Shown piece after piece: positions 24,611 to 34,244 of a stretch of 64,000 bases of DNA (within the stretch, counting starts at the first letter, position 1; every line of letters begins with the position of its first letter). Source of the stretch: Streptomyces dengpaensis. GTDB taxonomy: Bacteria; Actinomycetota; Actinomycetes; Streptomycetales; Streptomycetaceae. The stretch covers positions 6,324,001-6,388,000 of the forward strand of contig NZ_CP026652.1 of assembly GCF_002946835.1 (NCBI RefSeq). Direction: 5' to 3'. Both the position numbers and the translations under genes were made by a program. The notes under the pieces were generated by a model. It was given only the letters and a program-made list of their open reading frames with translations, did no database searches and had not been told where the DNA came from.

Positions 24611-24712
24611 AGCCCGTCCGGCATTCGAGGACGAGGCCGTTCAGGCCGATGCGGGGGTCTGTGGGCGGCAGCCCCCAGGTACGGGACGGGTAGGGGCGGA
24701 GGGGGCGAAAAA
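24611..24712 (-). repeat. dispersed GC-rich element, reverse copy D
   Basis: Reverse-oriented copy ending GGGGCGGAGGGGGCGAAAAA, immediately 3' of aceE. Copies C and D together could fold into one long cruciform. Confidence 0.8.
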
Positions 24713-24721
24713 CCCCTGTCC

Positions 24722-27424
24722 CTACAGGCCGTAGCGCTCCCGCGCCTCCTTCACCGCCGACGCCTTGACCTCACCGCGGCGGGCGAGCTGCGCCAGTGCC
24801 GCGACGACGATCGACTGGGCGTCCACGCCGAAGTGGCGGCGGGCCGCCTCACGGGTGTCGGAGAGACCGAAGCCGTCGGCACCGAGCGAGGAGTAGTCCT
24901 GCTCGACCCACTGCGCGATCTGGTCCGGGACCTGGCGCATGTAGTCGGAGACCGCGAGAACCGGGCCCTCGGCGCCCTGCAGCGCCTGGCGGACGAACGG
25001 CACGCGCTCCTCGCCGCGCAGGAGGGCCGCGTCGGCCTCCAGCGCGTCGCGGCGCAGCTCCGTCCACGACGTCGCCGACCACACGTCCGCGGCCACGCCC
25101 CACTCCTCGGAGAGGAGCTTCTGCGCCTCCAGGACCCAGTGGATCGCCGTGCCGGAGCCGAGCAGCTGGATGCGGGGAGCGTTGGCGACCGGGGTGAGCC
25201 CCGCCGACTCGGCCGTGTTGAAGCGGTACAGGCCCTTGACGATGCCCTCGTCGATGCCGAGGCCGGCCGGCTTGGCGGGCTGCGGCATCGGCTCGTTGTA
25301 GACCGTCAGGTAGTAGAAGACGTTCGGGTCCTCGCCCGGGGCCGCCTCGCCGTACATCCGGCGCAGACCGTCCTTGACGATCGCGGAGATCTCGTACGCG
25401 AACGCCGGGTCGTACGTCAGCGCCGCCGGGTTGGTCGCCGCGATCACCGGCGAGTGGCCGTCCGCGTGCTGCAGACCCTCACCCGTCAGCGTCGTACGGC
25501 CGGCCGTGGCACCGACCAGGAAGCCGCGGCCGAGCTGGTCGCCGAGCTGCCACATCTGGTCGGCCGTGCGCTGCCAGCCGAACATCGAGTAGAAGATGTA
25601 GAAGGGGATCATCGCCTCGCCGTGCGTCGCGTACGACGTCGAAGCGGCGATGAAGTCGGCCATGGAACCGGCCTCGGTGATCCCCTCGTTGAGGATCTGG
25701 CCGTCCTTGGCCTCCCTGTAGTACATCAGCTGGTCGCGGTCGACCGGCTCGTACGTCTGGCCCTTGGGCGAGTAGATGCCGAGGGACGGGAAGAGCGACT
25801 CCATGCCGAAGGTGCGGGCCTCGTCGGGGACGATCGGCACCCAGCGCTTGCCGCTCTGCTTGTCGCGGACCAGGTCCTTGACCAGGCGGACGAACGCCAT
25901 GGTCGTCGCTACGTTCTGCGAGCCGGAGCCCTTGTCGAAGGCGGCGAACGCCTTGTCGGCGGGGGCGGGCAGCGGGGCGAGCGCGTGCGTACGGCGGGCC
26001 GGGGCCGGGCCGCCGAGGGCCGCGCGGCGCTCCTGGAGGTAGTGGACCTCGGGGGAGTCGGCGCCCGGGTGGGCGTAGGGGACCACGCCGTCGGTGAACT
26101 GGCTGTCGGGGATGGGCAGTTCGAGCAGGTCGCGCATCGTCTTGAACTCGTCCACCGTCAGCTTCTTCATCTGGTGGTTGGCGTTCTTCGACGCGAAGCC
26201 CTTGCCGAGGGTGTGGCCCTTGACCGTCTGGGCCAGGATCACGGTCGGCGCGCCCTTGTGCGCGAGGGCCGCCTTGTAGGCCGCGTACACCTTGCGCGAC
26301 TCGTGGCCGCCGCGGGAGCGGTGGAAGCACTCGAGGATCTTGTCGTCGCTCAGCAGCTTCGCCATCTCGGCGAGGGCCGGGTCGGCGCCGAAGAAGTCCT
26401 GGCGGATGTAGGCGGCGTCGCGGGTCTGGTACGTCTGCACCTGCGCGTCGGGCACCTCGCGCAGTCGGCGTACGAGCGCGCCCGTGGTGTCGAGCTGGAA
26501 CAGCTCGTCCCAGGCCGAGCCCCACAGGCTCTTGACGACGTTCCAGCCGGCGCCGCGGAACTGGGCCTCCAGCTCCTGCACGATCTTGAAGTTGGCGCGG
26601 ACCGGGCCGTCGAGGCGCTGCAGGTTGCAGTTGATGACGAAGGTCAGGTTGTCCAGACCCTCGCGGGAAGCCAGCGCGAGTGCGGCCGTCGACTCCGGCT
26701 CGTCCATCTCCCCGTCGCCGAGGAACGCCCACACGTGGGACTGCGAGACGTCCTTGATGCCGCGGTTGGTGAGATAGCGGTTGAAGCGCGCCTGGTAGAT
26801 GGCGGAGAGCGGGCCGAGGCCCATCGACACCGTCGGGAACTCCCACAGCCAGGGCAGGCGCCGCGGGTGCGGGTATGACGGGAGGCCGTTGCCGCCCGCC
26901 TCCTGGCGGAAGTTGTCGAGGTGGCGCTCGCTGAGGCGTCCGTCGAGGAAGGCGCGGGCGTAGATGCCGGGGGAGGCGTGGCCCTGGATGTAGAGCTGGT
27001 CGCCGGACCCGTCGGCCTCCTTGCCCTTGAAGAAGTGATTGAAGCCGGTCTCGTAGAGCCAGGCGGCGGAGGCGAAGGTGGCGATGTGGCCGCCCACGCC
27101 GTATTTGCTGCCCCGGGTCACCATCGCGGCCGCGTTCCAGCGGTTCCAGGCGGTGATCCGGGCCTCCATCGCCTCGTCACCGTCCACGACGGGTTCGGCG
27201 GCGGTGGGGATGGTGTTGACGTAGTCGGTCTCAAGCAGCTTGGGCAGCGCGAGACCGTTGCCCTCGGCGCGTTCCAGCGTGCGGCGCATCAGGTACGCGG
27301 CACGGTGCGGCCCGGCCGCCTGGGTGACGGCGTCCAGGGAGGCCTGCCATTCGGCGGTCTCCTCCGGGTCACGGTCCGGGAGCTGGTCGAGCTCGCTCGG
27401 CTGGATTGCGGTGGGGTCGGTCAT
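24722..27424 (-). CDS. aceE: pyruvate dehydrogenase E1, homodimeric type
   Basis: The 900-residue enzyme decarboxylates pyruvate with thiamine diphosphate and acetylates the lipoyl group of E2. Its size is that of the single-chain AceE, not the alpha/beta form. The TPP motif is visible as GDGEMDEPES ... NCNLQRLDGPV (about 232-270). RGSKYGVGGHIATFASAAWLYE and HRSRGGHESRKVYAAY are other family blocks. ATG 27424 has GGAAGGCGG upstream. The matching E2 is probably the lipoyl protein encoded elsewhere or the SucB-like gene nearby. A perfect palindrome at 27573-27589 and the adjacent GntR gene suggest local repression. Confidence 0.97.
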   Translation of the reverse strand: MTDPTAIQPSELDQLPDRDPEETAEWQASLDAVTQAAGPHRAAYLMRRTLERAEGNGLALPKLLETDYVNTIPTAAEPVVDGDEAMEARITAWNRWNAAAMVTRGSKYGVGGHIATFASAAWLYETGFNHFFKGKEADGSGDQLYIQGHASPGIYARAFLDGRLSERHLDNFRQEAGGNGLPSYPHPRRLPWLWEFPTVSMGLGPLSAIYQARFNRYLTNRGIKDVSQSHVWAFLGDGEMDEPESTAALALASREGLDNLTFVINCNLQRLDGPVRANFKIVQELEAQFRGAGWNVVKSLWGSAWDELFQLDTTGALVRRLREVPDAQVQTYQTRDAAYIRQDFFGADPALAEMAKLLSDDKILECFHRSRGGHESRKVYAAYKAALAHKGAPTVILAQTVKGHTLGKGFASKNANHQMKKLTVDEFKTMRDLLELPIPDSQFTDGVVPYAHPGADSPEVHYLQERRAALGGPAPARRTHALAPLPAPADKAFAAFDKGSGSQNVATTMAFVRLVKDLVRDKQSGKRWVPIVPDEARTFGMESLFPSLGIYSPKGQTYEPVDRDQLMYYREAKDGQILNEGITEAGSMADFIAASTSYATHGEAMIPFYIFYSMFGWQRTADQMWQLGDQLGRGFLVGATAGRTTLTGEGLQHADGHSPVIAATNPAALTYDPAFAYEISAIVKDGLRRMYGEAAPGEDPNVFYYLTVYNEPMPQPAKPAGLGIDEGIVKGLYRFNTAESAGLTPVANAPRIQLLGSGTAIHWVLEAQKLLSEEWGVAADVWSATSWTELRRDALEADAALLRGEERVPFVRQALQGAEGPVLAVSDYMRQVPDQIAQWVEQDYSSLGADGFGLSDTREAARRHFGVDAQSIVVAALAQLARRGEVKASAVKEARERYGL

Positions 27425-27572
27425 TGCGCCGCCTTCCGGATGCGGAGGGGGTTCCCTCGTCGGTAAGGGGTTTTCGGGGGTGCCCTTGGTCTTTGGCAGG
27501 ACAGGGCGGCGGGCTCTGGTGCGGTGCCGATGTGCGGCTCCGCCACGCGGCCCGTCGGTGACTGTAACCCCC

Positions 27573-27589
27573 TGATCGATGATCGATCA
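27573..27589. promoter_or_regulatory. 17-bp perfect palindrome upstream of aceE, likely GntR operator
   Basis: TGATCGATGATCGATCA lies about 150 bases before the aceE start. Its length and symmetry suit an FCD-type GntR dimer, and such a regulator is encoded immediately upstream. The binding assignment is inferred. Confidence 0.55.
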
Positions 27590-27627
27590 AAGGGATGTGA
27601 CGCAAAACCTCGCCAGTTCGCGAAAGT

Positions 27628-27664
27628 AGGCACCCGGTGCCTTCATGGCGGGCACCGGGTGCCT
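27628..27664 (-). terminator. hairpin between gntR and aceE
   Basis: A 14-bp perfect stem (AGGCACCCGGTGCC and complement) with a 9-base loop. The 155 bases between it and the gntR stop are degenerate GTCCGT-like repeats with no gene. Confidence 0.75.
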
Positions 27665-27819
27665 TGAAATCGAAGGTTTTCGCAGGTGGGGCGACGCTTG
27701 AGCGTGGGCCCGCTCCACTGCGTCGTTCCGCCGTGGCCGTCCGCTGTGGCCGTCCGTTCCGCTGCGCCGTCCCGTCGCGGTCCGCCTCGTAGCCGTCCCT
27801 CCCGTAGCGGTCCGTCCCG

Positions 27820-28443
27820 TCACGCGCGCGGGGCGCACCCGAGTACGTGGGCCTTCACGAGGTCGGCGATCCGCGGGTCCCGCCGCCGGAACGCGTCCAC
27901 AAGCGCCTCGTGCTCCTCCGCGTACGACTGCTGCACGGTCCCCAGCCACCGGATGGACAGCGCCGTGAACACCTCGATGCCCAGGCCCTCCCAGGTGTGC
28001 AGCAGCACCGAGTTCCCCGCGGCCCGCACCAGTTCGCGGTGGAAGGCGACGGTGTGCCGGACCTGCGCGGTCCCGTCCGCCTTCCGGTCGGCCTCGTACA
28101 GCGCCGTGACGTGCGGCTCCAGGGCCGAGCAGTCCTCGGCCAGCCGCGCGGCCGCCAGCTCCGCCGCGATGGCCTCCAGACCGGCCCGTACGGGATAGCT
28201 CTCCTCCAGGTCGGCGGCCGTCAGGTTCCTGACGCGTACGCCCTTGTTCGGCGCCGACTCGATCAGCCGCAGGGACTCCAGCTCGCGCAGCGCCTCCCGC
28301 ACCGGCGTCTGGCTGACCTCCAGTTCGGTCGCGATCCGCCGCTCCACGATCCGCTCGCCCGGCTTCCAGCGCCCGCTGACGATCCCCTCCACGATGTGCT
28401 CGCGGATCTGTTCGCGCAGCGAGTGGACGACGGGCGCGGTCAT
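27820..28443 (-). CDS. GntR-family regulator, FCD (FadR) subgroup
   Basis: The 207-residue protein has a winged helix (SLREQIREHIVEGIVSGRWKPGERIVERRIATELEVSQTPVREALREL, about 8-55). A C-terminal all-helical FCD domain carries the metal-binding pattern (RAGLEAIAAELAA, HRELVRAAGN, EEHEALVDAFRRRD). FCD regulators bind small carboxylic acids. Being next to aceE and the lpdA-sucB operon, it may sense pyruvate, lactate or a related acid; this is inference. AAAAGGAG lies 5 bases before ATG 28443; an ORF extension to 28476 has no support. Confidence 0.9.
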   Translation of the reverse strand: MTAPVVHSLREQIREHIVEGIVSGRWKPGERIVERRIATELEVSQTPVREALRELESLRLIESAPNKGVRVRNLTAADLEESYPVRAGLEAIAAELAAARLAEDCSALEPHVTALYEADRKADGTAQVRHTVAFHRELVRAAGNSVLLHTWEGLGIEVFTALSIRWLGTVQQSYAEEHEALVDAFRRRDPRIADLVKAHVLGCAPRA

Positions 28444-28836
28444 GAAGGCTCCTTTTAGGAGGGGCACGCGGGCCATGCGGGCGCCTAGGGCGTTTGACGT
28501 TTAGACAATAAGGCCGCGCCCGTTCCGGGGAGAGGCGCGCGGGGGCGCTTCCCGCAGGTGAGACGAGACTTACACGCCCCCAGGGCGGCCGCGTCGGCAA
28601 AGACCCGTACCGGGTGGTGCCCGGACGCGTCACGTCCGTGTCACCCGAGAACCCGCGCGTCCCGCACGGAGTGGTACGACGTCCTGAAGGCGTACCGCAC
28701 ACGGCACTTGACGACCGCGCAGCAGACGGAGATCCCCATCCCGTGGGTGGCACAAGCCGCACGAGACCACAGGCCCGGAAACACACCACCCCCGCCCGGA
28801 GTTCCGGACGGGGGCGGTGTGTGAAGCGGGTACGGG
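28444..28836. other. gntR upstream region and sucB downstream spacer
   Basis: No confident gene. Near 28488-28504 the sequence TTGACGTTTAGACAA may be a weak autoregulatory site. A plus-strand frame reading EWYDVLKAYRTRHLTTAQQTE (about 28670-28735) is protein-like but has no start signal, and its codon bias fades. Confidence 0.35.
28781..28822 (-). terminator. sucB terminator hairpin
   Basis: An imperfect stem of about 18 bp (CACCACCCCCGCCCGGA against TCCGGACGGGGGCGGTG) with a 3-base loop starts 15 bases past the sucB stop. Confidence 0.75.
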
Positions 28837-30612
28837 CTACAGGCCGAGCTCGACCTCGAACTCGCCCGCCTCCAGGATCGCCTTGACCGCGGTCAGGTAG
28901 CGGGCCGCGTCGGCGCCGTCCACCAGACGGTGGTCGTAGGAGAGGGTCAGGTACGTCATGTCGCGGACGCCGATGACCGTGCCCTCCTCCGTCTCGATGA
29001 CGGCCGGGCGCTTGACCGTGGCGCCGATGCCCAGGATCGCGACCTGGTTCGGCGGCACGATGATCGTGTCGAAGAGCGCACCGCGCGAGCCGGTGTTGGA
29101 GATGGTGAAGGTCGCGCCGGACAGCTCGTCCGGGGTGATCTTGTTCGCCCGGACCTTGCCCGCGAGCTCGGCGGTGGCCTTGGCGATACCGGCGATGTTC
29201 AGGTCGCCCGCGTGCTTGATGACCGGGGTCATCAGGCCCTTCTCGGAGTCCACCGCGATACCGATGTTCTCGGTGTCGAAGTAGCTGATCGTGCCCTCGT
29301 CCACGTTGATCCGGGCGTTGACGACCGGGTGGGCCTTCAGCGCCTGGGCCGCCGCCTTCACGAAGAACGGCATCGGGGAGAGCTTGACGCCCTCGCGCGC
29401 GGCGAACGAGTCCTTGGCCTGGGCGCGCAGGCGCATCAGGCGGGTCACGTCGACCTCGACGACCGAGGACAGCTGGGCCTGCTCGTGCAGGGCCTTGACC
29501 ATGTTGTCGCCGATGACCTTGCGGATGCGCGGCATCTTGACGGTCTGGCCACGCAGCGGGGAGACCTCGAGGACCGGGGTCTTCCGCGCGGCGGCGGCCG
29601 GAACGGCGGCGGCCGGAGCCGGAGCGGCGGCCTTCGCTGCCTCGGCGGCGGCGAGGACGTCCTGCTTGCGGATACGGCCGCCGACGCCGGTGCCCTTGAC
29701 GGTGGCCAGGTCGACGCCGTGGTCCGCGGCGAGCTTGCGCACCAGCGGGGTCACGTACGCGCCCTCGTCGGTGGGCTGCGCGGCGGCGGGCGCCGGAGCC
29801 GGGGTGACCGGGGCGGGCGCGGCCGGCGCGGGAGCCGGAGCGGCGGGGGCGACCGGGGCCGCAGGGGCGGCCGGAGCCGGAGCAACGGGGGCCGGGGCCG
29901 GAGCGGCAGGCGCGGCCGGGGCGGCGGGCGCCGGGGCCGGAGCAGCCGGAGCCGCGGGCGCGGCGGCGGCCGGAGCGGCACCCGGGGCGCCGATGACGGC
30001 CAGTTTGGCGCCGACCTCCGCGGTCTCGTCCTCGCCGACGACGATCTCCAGCAGGACGCCGGCGGCCGGCGACGGGATCTCGGTGTCGACCTTGTCCGTG
30101 GAGACCTCGAGCAGCGGCTCGTCCTCCGCGACCTCCTCGCCCACCTCCTTCAGCCAGCGGGTGACGGTGCCCTCGGTGACCGACTCGCCCAGCGCGGGCA
30201 GGACGACGTCGGTACCGGCGGCGCCACCGGCCGGGGCGGCGGCAGCGGGGGCCGGGGCGGGGGCGGCCGGAGCCGCGGGGGCCGCGGCGACCGGGGCCGG
30301 AGCGGCCGGGGCCGGGGCAGCCGGAGCGGCCACGGTCTCGGCGGCGGGGGCCGGGGCGGCAGCGGGCGCGCCCGTGCCGTCGTCGATGACGGCGAGCTCG
30401 GCGCCGACCTCGACGGTCTCGTCCTCGGCGACCTTGATGGACGCCAGGATGCCGGCGGCGGGGGAGGGGATCTCGGTGTCGACCTTGTCGGTCGACACCT
30501 CGAGCAGCGGCTCGTCGGCCTCGACGCGCTCGCCCTCGGCCTTCAGCCAGCGAGTGACAGTGCCCTCGGTGACGCTCTCACCGAGCGCCGGAAGGGATAC
30601 GGAAACCGCCAT
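28837..30612 (-). CDS. sucB: dihydrolipoamide succinyltransferase (E2) with two lipoyl domains
   Basis: The 591-residue E2 has two nearly identical lipoyl domains (about 1-77 and 138-214), each with the lipoylated lysine in [12 protein letters not shown]. Long Ala/Pro linkers separate them. A peripheral subunit-binding domain follows ([16 protein letters not shown], about 295-330), then the acyltransferase core with [15 protein letters not shown]. It acts as the scaffold of a 2-oxoacid dehydrogenase complex. The annotation as SucB rather than pyruvate E2 is by resemblance to the S. coelicolor gene in this position; actinobacteria can share E2 between complexes. AAGGAG lies upstream of ATG 30612. 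It is cotranscribed with lpdA. Confidence 0.93.
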   Translation of the reverse strand: MAVSVSLPALGESVTEGTVTRWLKAEGERVEADEPLLEVSTDKVDTEIPSPAAGILASIKVAEDETVEVGAELAVIDDGTGAPAAAPAPAAETVAAPAAPAPAAPAPVAAAPAAPAAPAPAPAAAAPAGGAAGTDVVLPALGESVTEGTVTRWLKEVGEEVAEDEPLLEVSTDKVDTEIPSPAAGVLLEIVVGEDETAEVGAKLAVIGAPGAAPAAAAPAAPAAPAPAPAAPAAPAAPAPAPVAPAPAAPAAPVAPAAPAPAPAAPAPVTPAPAPAAAQPTDEGAYVTPLVRKLAADHGVDLATVKGTGVGGRIRKQDVLAAAEAAKAAAPAPAAAVPAAAARKTPVLEVSPLRGQTVKMPRIRKVIGDNMVKALHEQAQLSSVVEVDVTRLMRLRAQAKDSFAAREGVKLSPMPFFVKAAAQALKAHPVVNARINVDEGTISYFDTENIGIAVDSEKGLMTPVIKHAGDLNIAGIAKATAELAGKVRANKITPDELSGATFTISNTGSRGALFDTIIVPPNQVAILGIGATVKRPAVIETEEGTVIGVRDMTYLTLSYDHRLVDGADAARYLTAVKAILEAGEFEVELGL

Positions 30613-30704
30613 GGTTTCTGTTGCTCCTTACAAATGGTGCGGAAGTCTGTGGTCGTCGTCGCGCCCAGGTGCGACGCGGTGACTGAAGCCAGCCGGGGGC
30701 TGGA

Positions 30705-32093
30705 TCAGTCGTGCGAGTGCAGCGGCTTGCCCGCGAGGGCCAGGTGGGCCTCGCCGAGCGCCTCGCTCTGCGTCGGGTGGGCGTGGATGAGCTGGGCGAC
30801 CTCGGCGGGCAGCGCCTCCCAGTTGTAGATCAGCTGGGCCTCGCCGACCTGCTCGCCCATACGGTCACCGACCATGTGGACGCCGACCACGGCGCCGTCC
30901 TTGACCTGGACGAGCTTGATCTCGCCCGCGGTGTTCAGGATCTTGCTCTTGCCGTTGCCCGCGAGGTTGTACTTCAGAGCGACGACCTTGTCCGCGCCGT
31001 AGATCTCCTTGGCCTTGGCCTCGGTGATGCCCACGGAGGCGACCTCGGGGTGGCAGTACGTCACCCGGGGCACGCCGTCGTAGTCGATCGGAACGGTCTT
31101 CAGACCGGCCAGACGCTCCGCCACCAGGATGCCCTCGGCGAAGCCGACGTGCGCGAGCTGGAGCGTCGGGACCAGGTCACCGACGGCGGAGATGGTGGGT
31201 ACGTTCGTGCGCATGTACTCGTCGACCAGGACGTAGCCGCGGTCCATCGCGACGCCCTGCTCCTCGTAGCCGAGACCGGCGGAGACCGGGCCGCGGCCGA
31301 CGGCGACGAGCAGCACCTCGGCCTCGAACTCCTTGCCGTCGGCGAGGGTGACCTTGACACCGTTCTGGGTGTACTCGGCCTTCGAGAAGAAGGTGCCCAG
31401 GTTGAACTTGATGCCGCGCTTGCGGAACGCGCGCTCAAGAAGCTTGGAGGAGTTCTCGTCCTCGACCGGGACGAGGTGCTTGAGGCCCTCGATCACCGTC
31501 ACGTCGGTGCCGAAGGACTTCCACGCCGAGGCGAACTCGACGCCGATGACGCCGCCGCCGAGGACGATCGCGGACTGCGGGACGCGGTCCAGGACCAGCG
31601 CATGGTCCGAGGAGATGATGCGGTTGCCGTCGATCTCCAGGCCGGGCAGCGACTTCGGCACGGAGCCGGTCGCCAGCAGTACGTGGCGGCCCTGGATGCG
31701 CTGGCCGTTCACGTCGACGGAGGTGGGGGAGGACAGCCGGCCCTCACCCTCGATGTACGTCACCTTGCGGGACGCGATGAGACCCTGCAGGCCCTTGTAC
31801 AGGCCCGAGATGACGCCGTCCTTGTACTTGTGGACGGCCGGGATGTCGATGCCCTCGAAGGTGGCCGTGACACCGAACTGCTCGCTCTCGCGGGCCTGGT
31901 CGGCGACCTCGCCCGCGTGCAGCAGGGCCTTGGTGGGGATGCACCCACGGTGCAGGCAGGTACCGCCGACCTTGTCCTTCTCGATCAGGGCGACGTCCAG
32001 GCCCAGCTGCGCTCCGCGCAGCGCCGCGGCGTAACCGCCGCTACCGCCGCCGAGGATCACTAGGTCGAAAACGGTGCTGGCGTCGTTCGCCAC
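30705..32093 (-). CDS. lpdA: dihydrolipoyl dehydrogenase (E3)
   Basis: The 462-residue flavoprotein regenerates lipoamide from dihydrolipoamide with NAD+. It shows the FAD motif LVILGGGSGGYAAALRG (about 11-27), the redox disulfide GGTCLHRGCIPTK, the NAD motif IVLGGGVIGVEFAS, and the C-terminal base HAHPTQSE. GTG 32093 is chosen because GGAGG lies 7 bases upstream; the frame continues to 32207 without support. sucB follows after 92 bases on the same strand. Confidence 0.97.
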   Translation of the reverse strand: MANDASTVFDLVILGGGSGGYAAALRGAQLGLDVALIEKDKVGGTCLHRGCIPTKALLHAGEVADQARESEQFGVTATFEGIDIPAVHKYKDGVISGLYKGLQGLIASRKVTYIEGEGRLSSPTSVDVNGQRIQGRHVLLATGSVPKSLPGLEIDGNRIISSDHALVLDRVPQSAIVLGGGVIGVEFASAWKSFGTDVTVIEGLKHLVPVEDENSSKLLERAFRKRGIKFNLGTFFSKAEYTQNGVKVTLADGKEFEAEVLLVAVGRGPVSAGLGYEEQGVAMDRGYVLVDEYMRTNVPTISAVGDLVPTLQLAHVGFAEGILVAERLAGLKTVPIDYDGVPRVTYCHPEVASVGITEAKAKEIYGADKVVALKYNLAGNGKSKILNTAGEIKLVQVKDGAVVGVHMVGDRMGEQVGEAQLIYNWEALPAEVAQLIHAHPTQSEALGEAHLALAGKPLHSHD

Positions 32094-32293
32094 GTCACGT
32101 CCTCCATGCATGTGCGCCACGCCGGTCTGCGGTGACCGGTCGGCGGCTGGTGTCCGGCCGCTCTTCTTCGGCCCTGTGGTGGGGGCCCTGTCCTGCCGAG
32201 AACCCATCTTTGCACTTGTCGGGGGCGTTCGAGACGCCGGGCCGGTGTGTGAGACGTCGCACTGTCCGTGTGACGATGGACGCGACGACGGAC

Positions 32294-32330
32294 AGAACGG
32301 CCCCGGGCGGTGGACGCCCGGGGCCGTTCT
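32294..32330 (-). terminator. pepA terminator hairpin
   Basis: A 16-bp perfect stem with a 5-base loop (GTGGA), 18 bases downstream of the pepA stop, isolates pepA from lpdA. Confidence 0.88.
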
Positions 32331-32348
32331 GCGCGGAACGCGTGGGCG

Positions 32349-33869
32349 TCAGCCCAGGTCACCCGCCGCCGTCAGCTCGGCGAGCCGGACAAGGGTGCGG
32401 ACCGCCGACCCCGTGCCGCCCTTGGGGGTGTAGCCGAACGGGCCGGTCTCGTTGTAGGCCGGGCCGGCGATGTCGAGGTGGGCCCAGGTGATGCCCTCGC
32501 CGACGAACTCCTTCAGGAACAGACCGGCGACCAGGCCGCCGCCCATGCGCTCGCCCATGTTGGCGATGTCGGCGGTGGGGGAGTCCATGCCCTTGCGCAG
32601 GTGCTCGGGCAGCGGCATCGGCCAGGAAGGCTCGCCGACCTCCTCCGCGGCCTCGACGATCGCGGTGCGGAACGCGTCGTTGTTGGCCATGACGCCGAAG
32701 TGGCGGTGGCCGAGCGCCAGCACCATCGCGCCGGTCAGCGTCGCCACGTCGACGATCGCGTCCGGCTTCTCCTCCGACGCCTTCCACAGCGCGTCGCCGA
32801 GGACCAGCCGGCCCTCGGCGTCTGTGTTGAGGACCTCGACGGTCTTGCCGCTGTACATGCGCAGCACGTCACCTGGGCGCGTCGCGGAACCGGAGGGCAT
32901 GTTCTCGGCCAGCGCGAGCCAGCCGGTGACGTTGACCTCCAGGCCGAGGCGCGCGGCGGCGACCACGGCGGCGAAGACCGCCGCCGCGCCGCTCATGTCG
33001 CACTTCATCGTCTCGTTGTGCCCGGCGGGCTTCAGCGAGATGCCGCCCGAGTCGTAGGTGATGCCCTTGCCGACGAAGGCGAGGTGCTTCTTGGCCTTCG
33101 GGGAGGTGTACGACAGCTTCACCAGGCGGGGACCGGCGGCCGAGCCGGCGCCGACGCCGAGGATGCCGCCGTAGCCGCCCTTCTCGAGGGCCTTCTCGTC
33201 GAGCACCTGCACCTTGATGCCGTGCTCCTTGCCGGCCGCGGTGGCGACGGCGGCGAAGGACTCCGGGTTGAGGTCGTTCGGCGGGGTGTTGATGAGGTCG
33301 CGGGCGCGGTTGAGCTCCTCGGTCACGGCGGTGGCGCGCTCGATGGCCGCCTTGTACGCCGCGTCGCGGGGCTTGCCGCCGAGCAGCACGACCTCGCCGA
33401 GCGGGGCCTTGCCGTTCTTGGCGTCCTTGCCGTTCTCCTTGTAGGCGTCGAAGGAGTACGCGCCCAGGGACGCGCCCTCGGCGACGGCACCGGCGTCGGC
33501 GGCGTCGGCGATCGGCAGGGCGAAGGCGGCCTTCTTGGCACCCGCGAGCGCGCGGGCCGCGACACCGGCCGCGCGGCGCAGCGCCTCGGCGTCGAACGTG
33601 TCGTCCTCCTCCGGGACCGCTCCCAGGCCGACGGCCACGACAACGGGGGCCTTGAAACCGGACGGTGCGGGCAGCTTCGTCACCTCGCCCTCGGCCCCGG
33701 AGGCGCCGAGGGTTTCCAGGATTCCGGCGAGCCCGCTGTCGTACGCCTTGTCCACGGCCTCCGCGCCCGGTGCGACGACCGGGCCCTTGGGGCCCTTCGC
33801 GACACCGACGACGATCGCGTCGGCCCGCAGACCGGACGCTGCGGCGGTGCTGAGAGTGAGAGCAGTCAC
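32349..33869 (-). CDS. pepA: leucyl aminopeptidase (M17)
   Basis: The 506-residue enzyme removes N-terminal residues from peptides in the cytoplasm as a dinuclear-metal hexamer. The catalytic domain shows GKGITYDSGGISLKP, MKCDMSGAAAVFA and the family signature NTDAEGRLVLGDAL. An N-terminal DNA-binding-like macro domain precedes it. GTG 33869 is the start; the ribosome binding site is weak (GCGAGA). It is transcribed alone between a terminator and a structured upstream region. Confidence 0.96.
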   Translation of the reverse strand: MTALTLSTAAASGLRADAIVVGVAKGPKGPVVAPGAEAVDKAYDSGLAGILETLGASGAEGEVTKLPAPSGFKAPVVVAVGLGAVPEEDDTFDAEALRRAAGVAARALAGAKKAAFALPIADAADAGAVAEGASLGAYSFDAYKENGKDAKNGKAPLGEVVLLGGKPRDAAYKAAIERATAVTEELNRARDLINTPPNDLNPESFAAVATAAGKEHGIKVQVLDEKALEKGGYGGILGVGAGSAAGPRLVKLSYTSPKAKKHLAFVGKGITYDSGGISLKPAGHNETMKCDMSGAAAVFAAVVAAARLGLEVNVTGWLALAENMPSGSATRPGDVLRMYSGKTVEVLNTDAEGRLVLGDALWKASEEKPDAIVDVATLTGAMVLALGHRHFGVMANNDAFRTAIVEAAEEVGEPSWPMPLPEHLRKGMDSPTADIANMGERMGGGLVAGLFLKEFVGEGITWAHLDIAGPAYNETGPFGYTPKGGTGSAVRTLVRLAELTAAGDLG

Positions 33870-33993
33870 GGTGGTGAAATCTCGCTTCCGTTGAAGTCGC
33901 TGTGGCCGAATGGGGTGGGTCGACCGGGCCCGACGGCTGACCCTAAGCGACCCCGAGGAAGTTCAGGCACGCACCCACGCCGCCCGGCACGCA

Positions 33994-34060
33994 CTCTCGC
34001 CGCACCGGGCGAAGGCCCAAGTAGCTCCGCTACGAGGACCTTCGCCCGGCACGCCGAGAG
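33994..34060. ncRNA. layered stem-loop upstream of pepA, candidate structured RNA
   Basis: An 11-bp stem (CCGGGCGAAGG / CCTTCGCCCGG, 34005-34015 and 34039-34049) encloses a symmetric 5x5 internal loop, a 5-bp stem (GTAGC/GCTAC) and a 3-base loop. An outer CTCTCG/CGAGAG pair (33994-33999 with 34055-34060) extends it. On the minus strand it would lie in a pepA leader 125-190 bases before the start codon. It could be a leader element, a small RNA or a terminator of cobS-side transcription. I recognise no Rfam family. Confidence 0.45.
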
Positions 34061-34244
34061 CACGCACCGAACGACGCGGGAACGCACCCGCACTTCCCCG
34101 GCGCCGCTTAGATCCGGCCTGCGGGGGCGGTCCCTACAGGGGTAAGCGTCCGTGAGGCCGCCTAGGTAAGTACCCGGGACGAGCCTACGCTCGGGGCCGC
34201 GTTTCGCTCATGCCCGCGCGTGTTCACCGCGCGGTGGCGTCGTG

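Noticed and set aside
24521..26878. 785-codon plus-strand frame opposite aceE
   Set aside because: Antisense shadow; aceE has intact TPP motifs and a ribosome binding site.
28558..28824. 88-codon plus-strand frame with EWYDVLKAYRTRH
   Set aside because: No start signal, weakening codon bias, and overlap with the sucB terminator; at most a remnant.
34005..34049. integrase attachment site or tRNA
   Set aside because: No tRNA arm sequences or integrase gene; the fold is a nested hairpin, not a cloverleaf.
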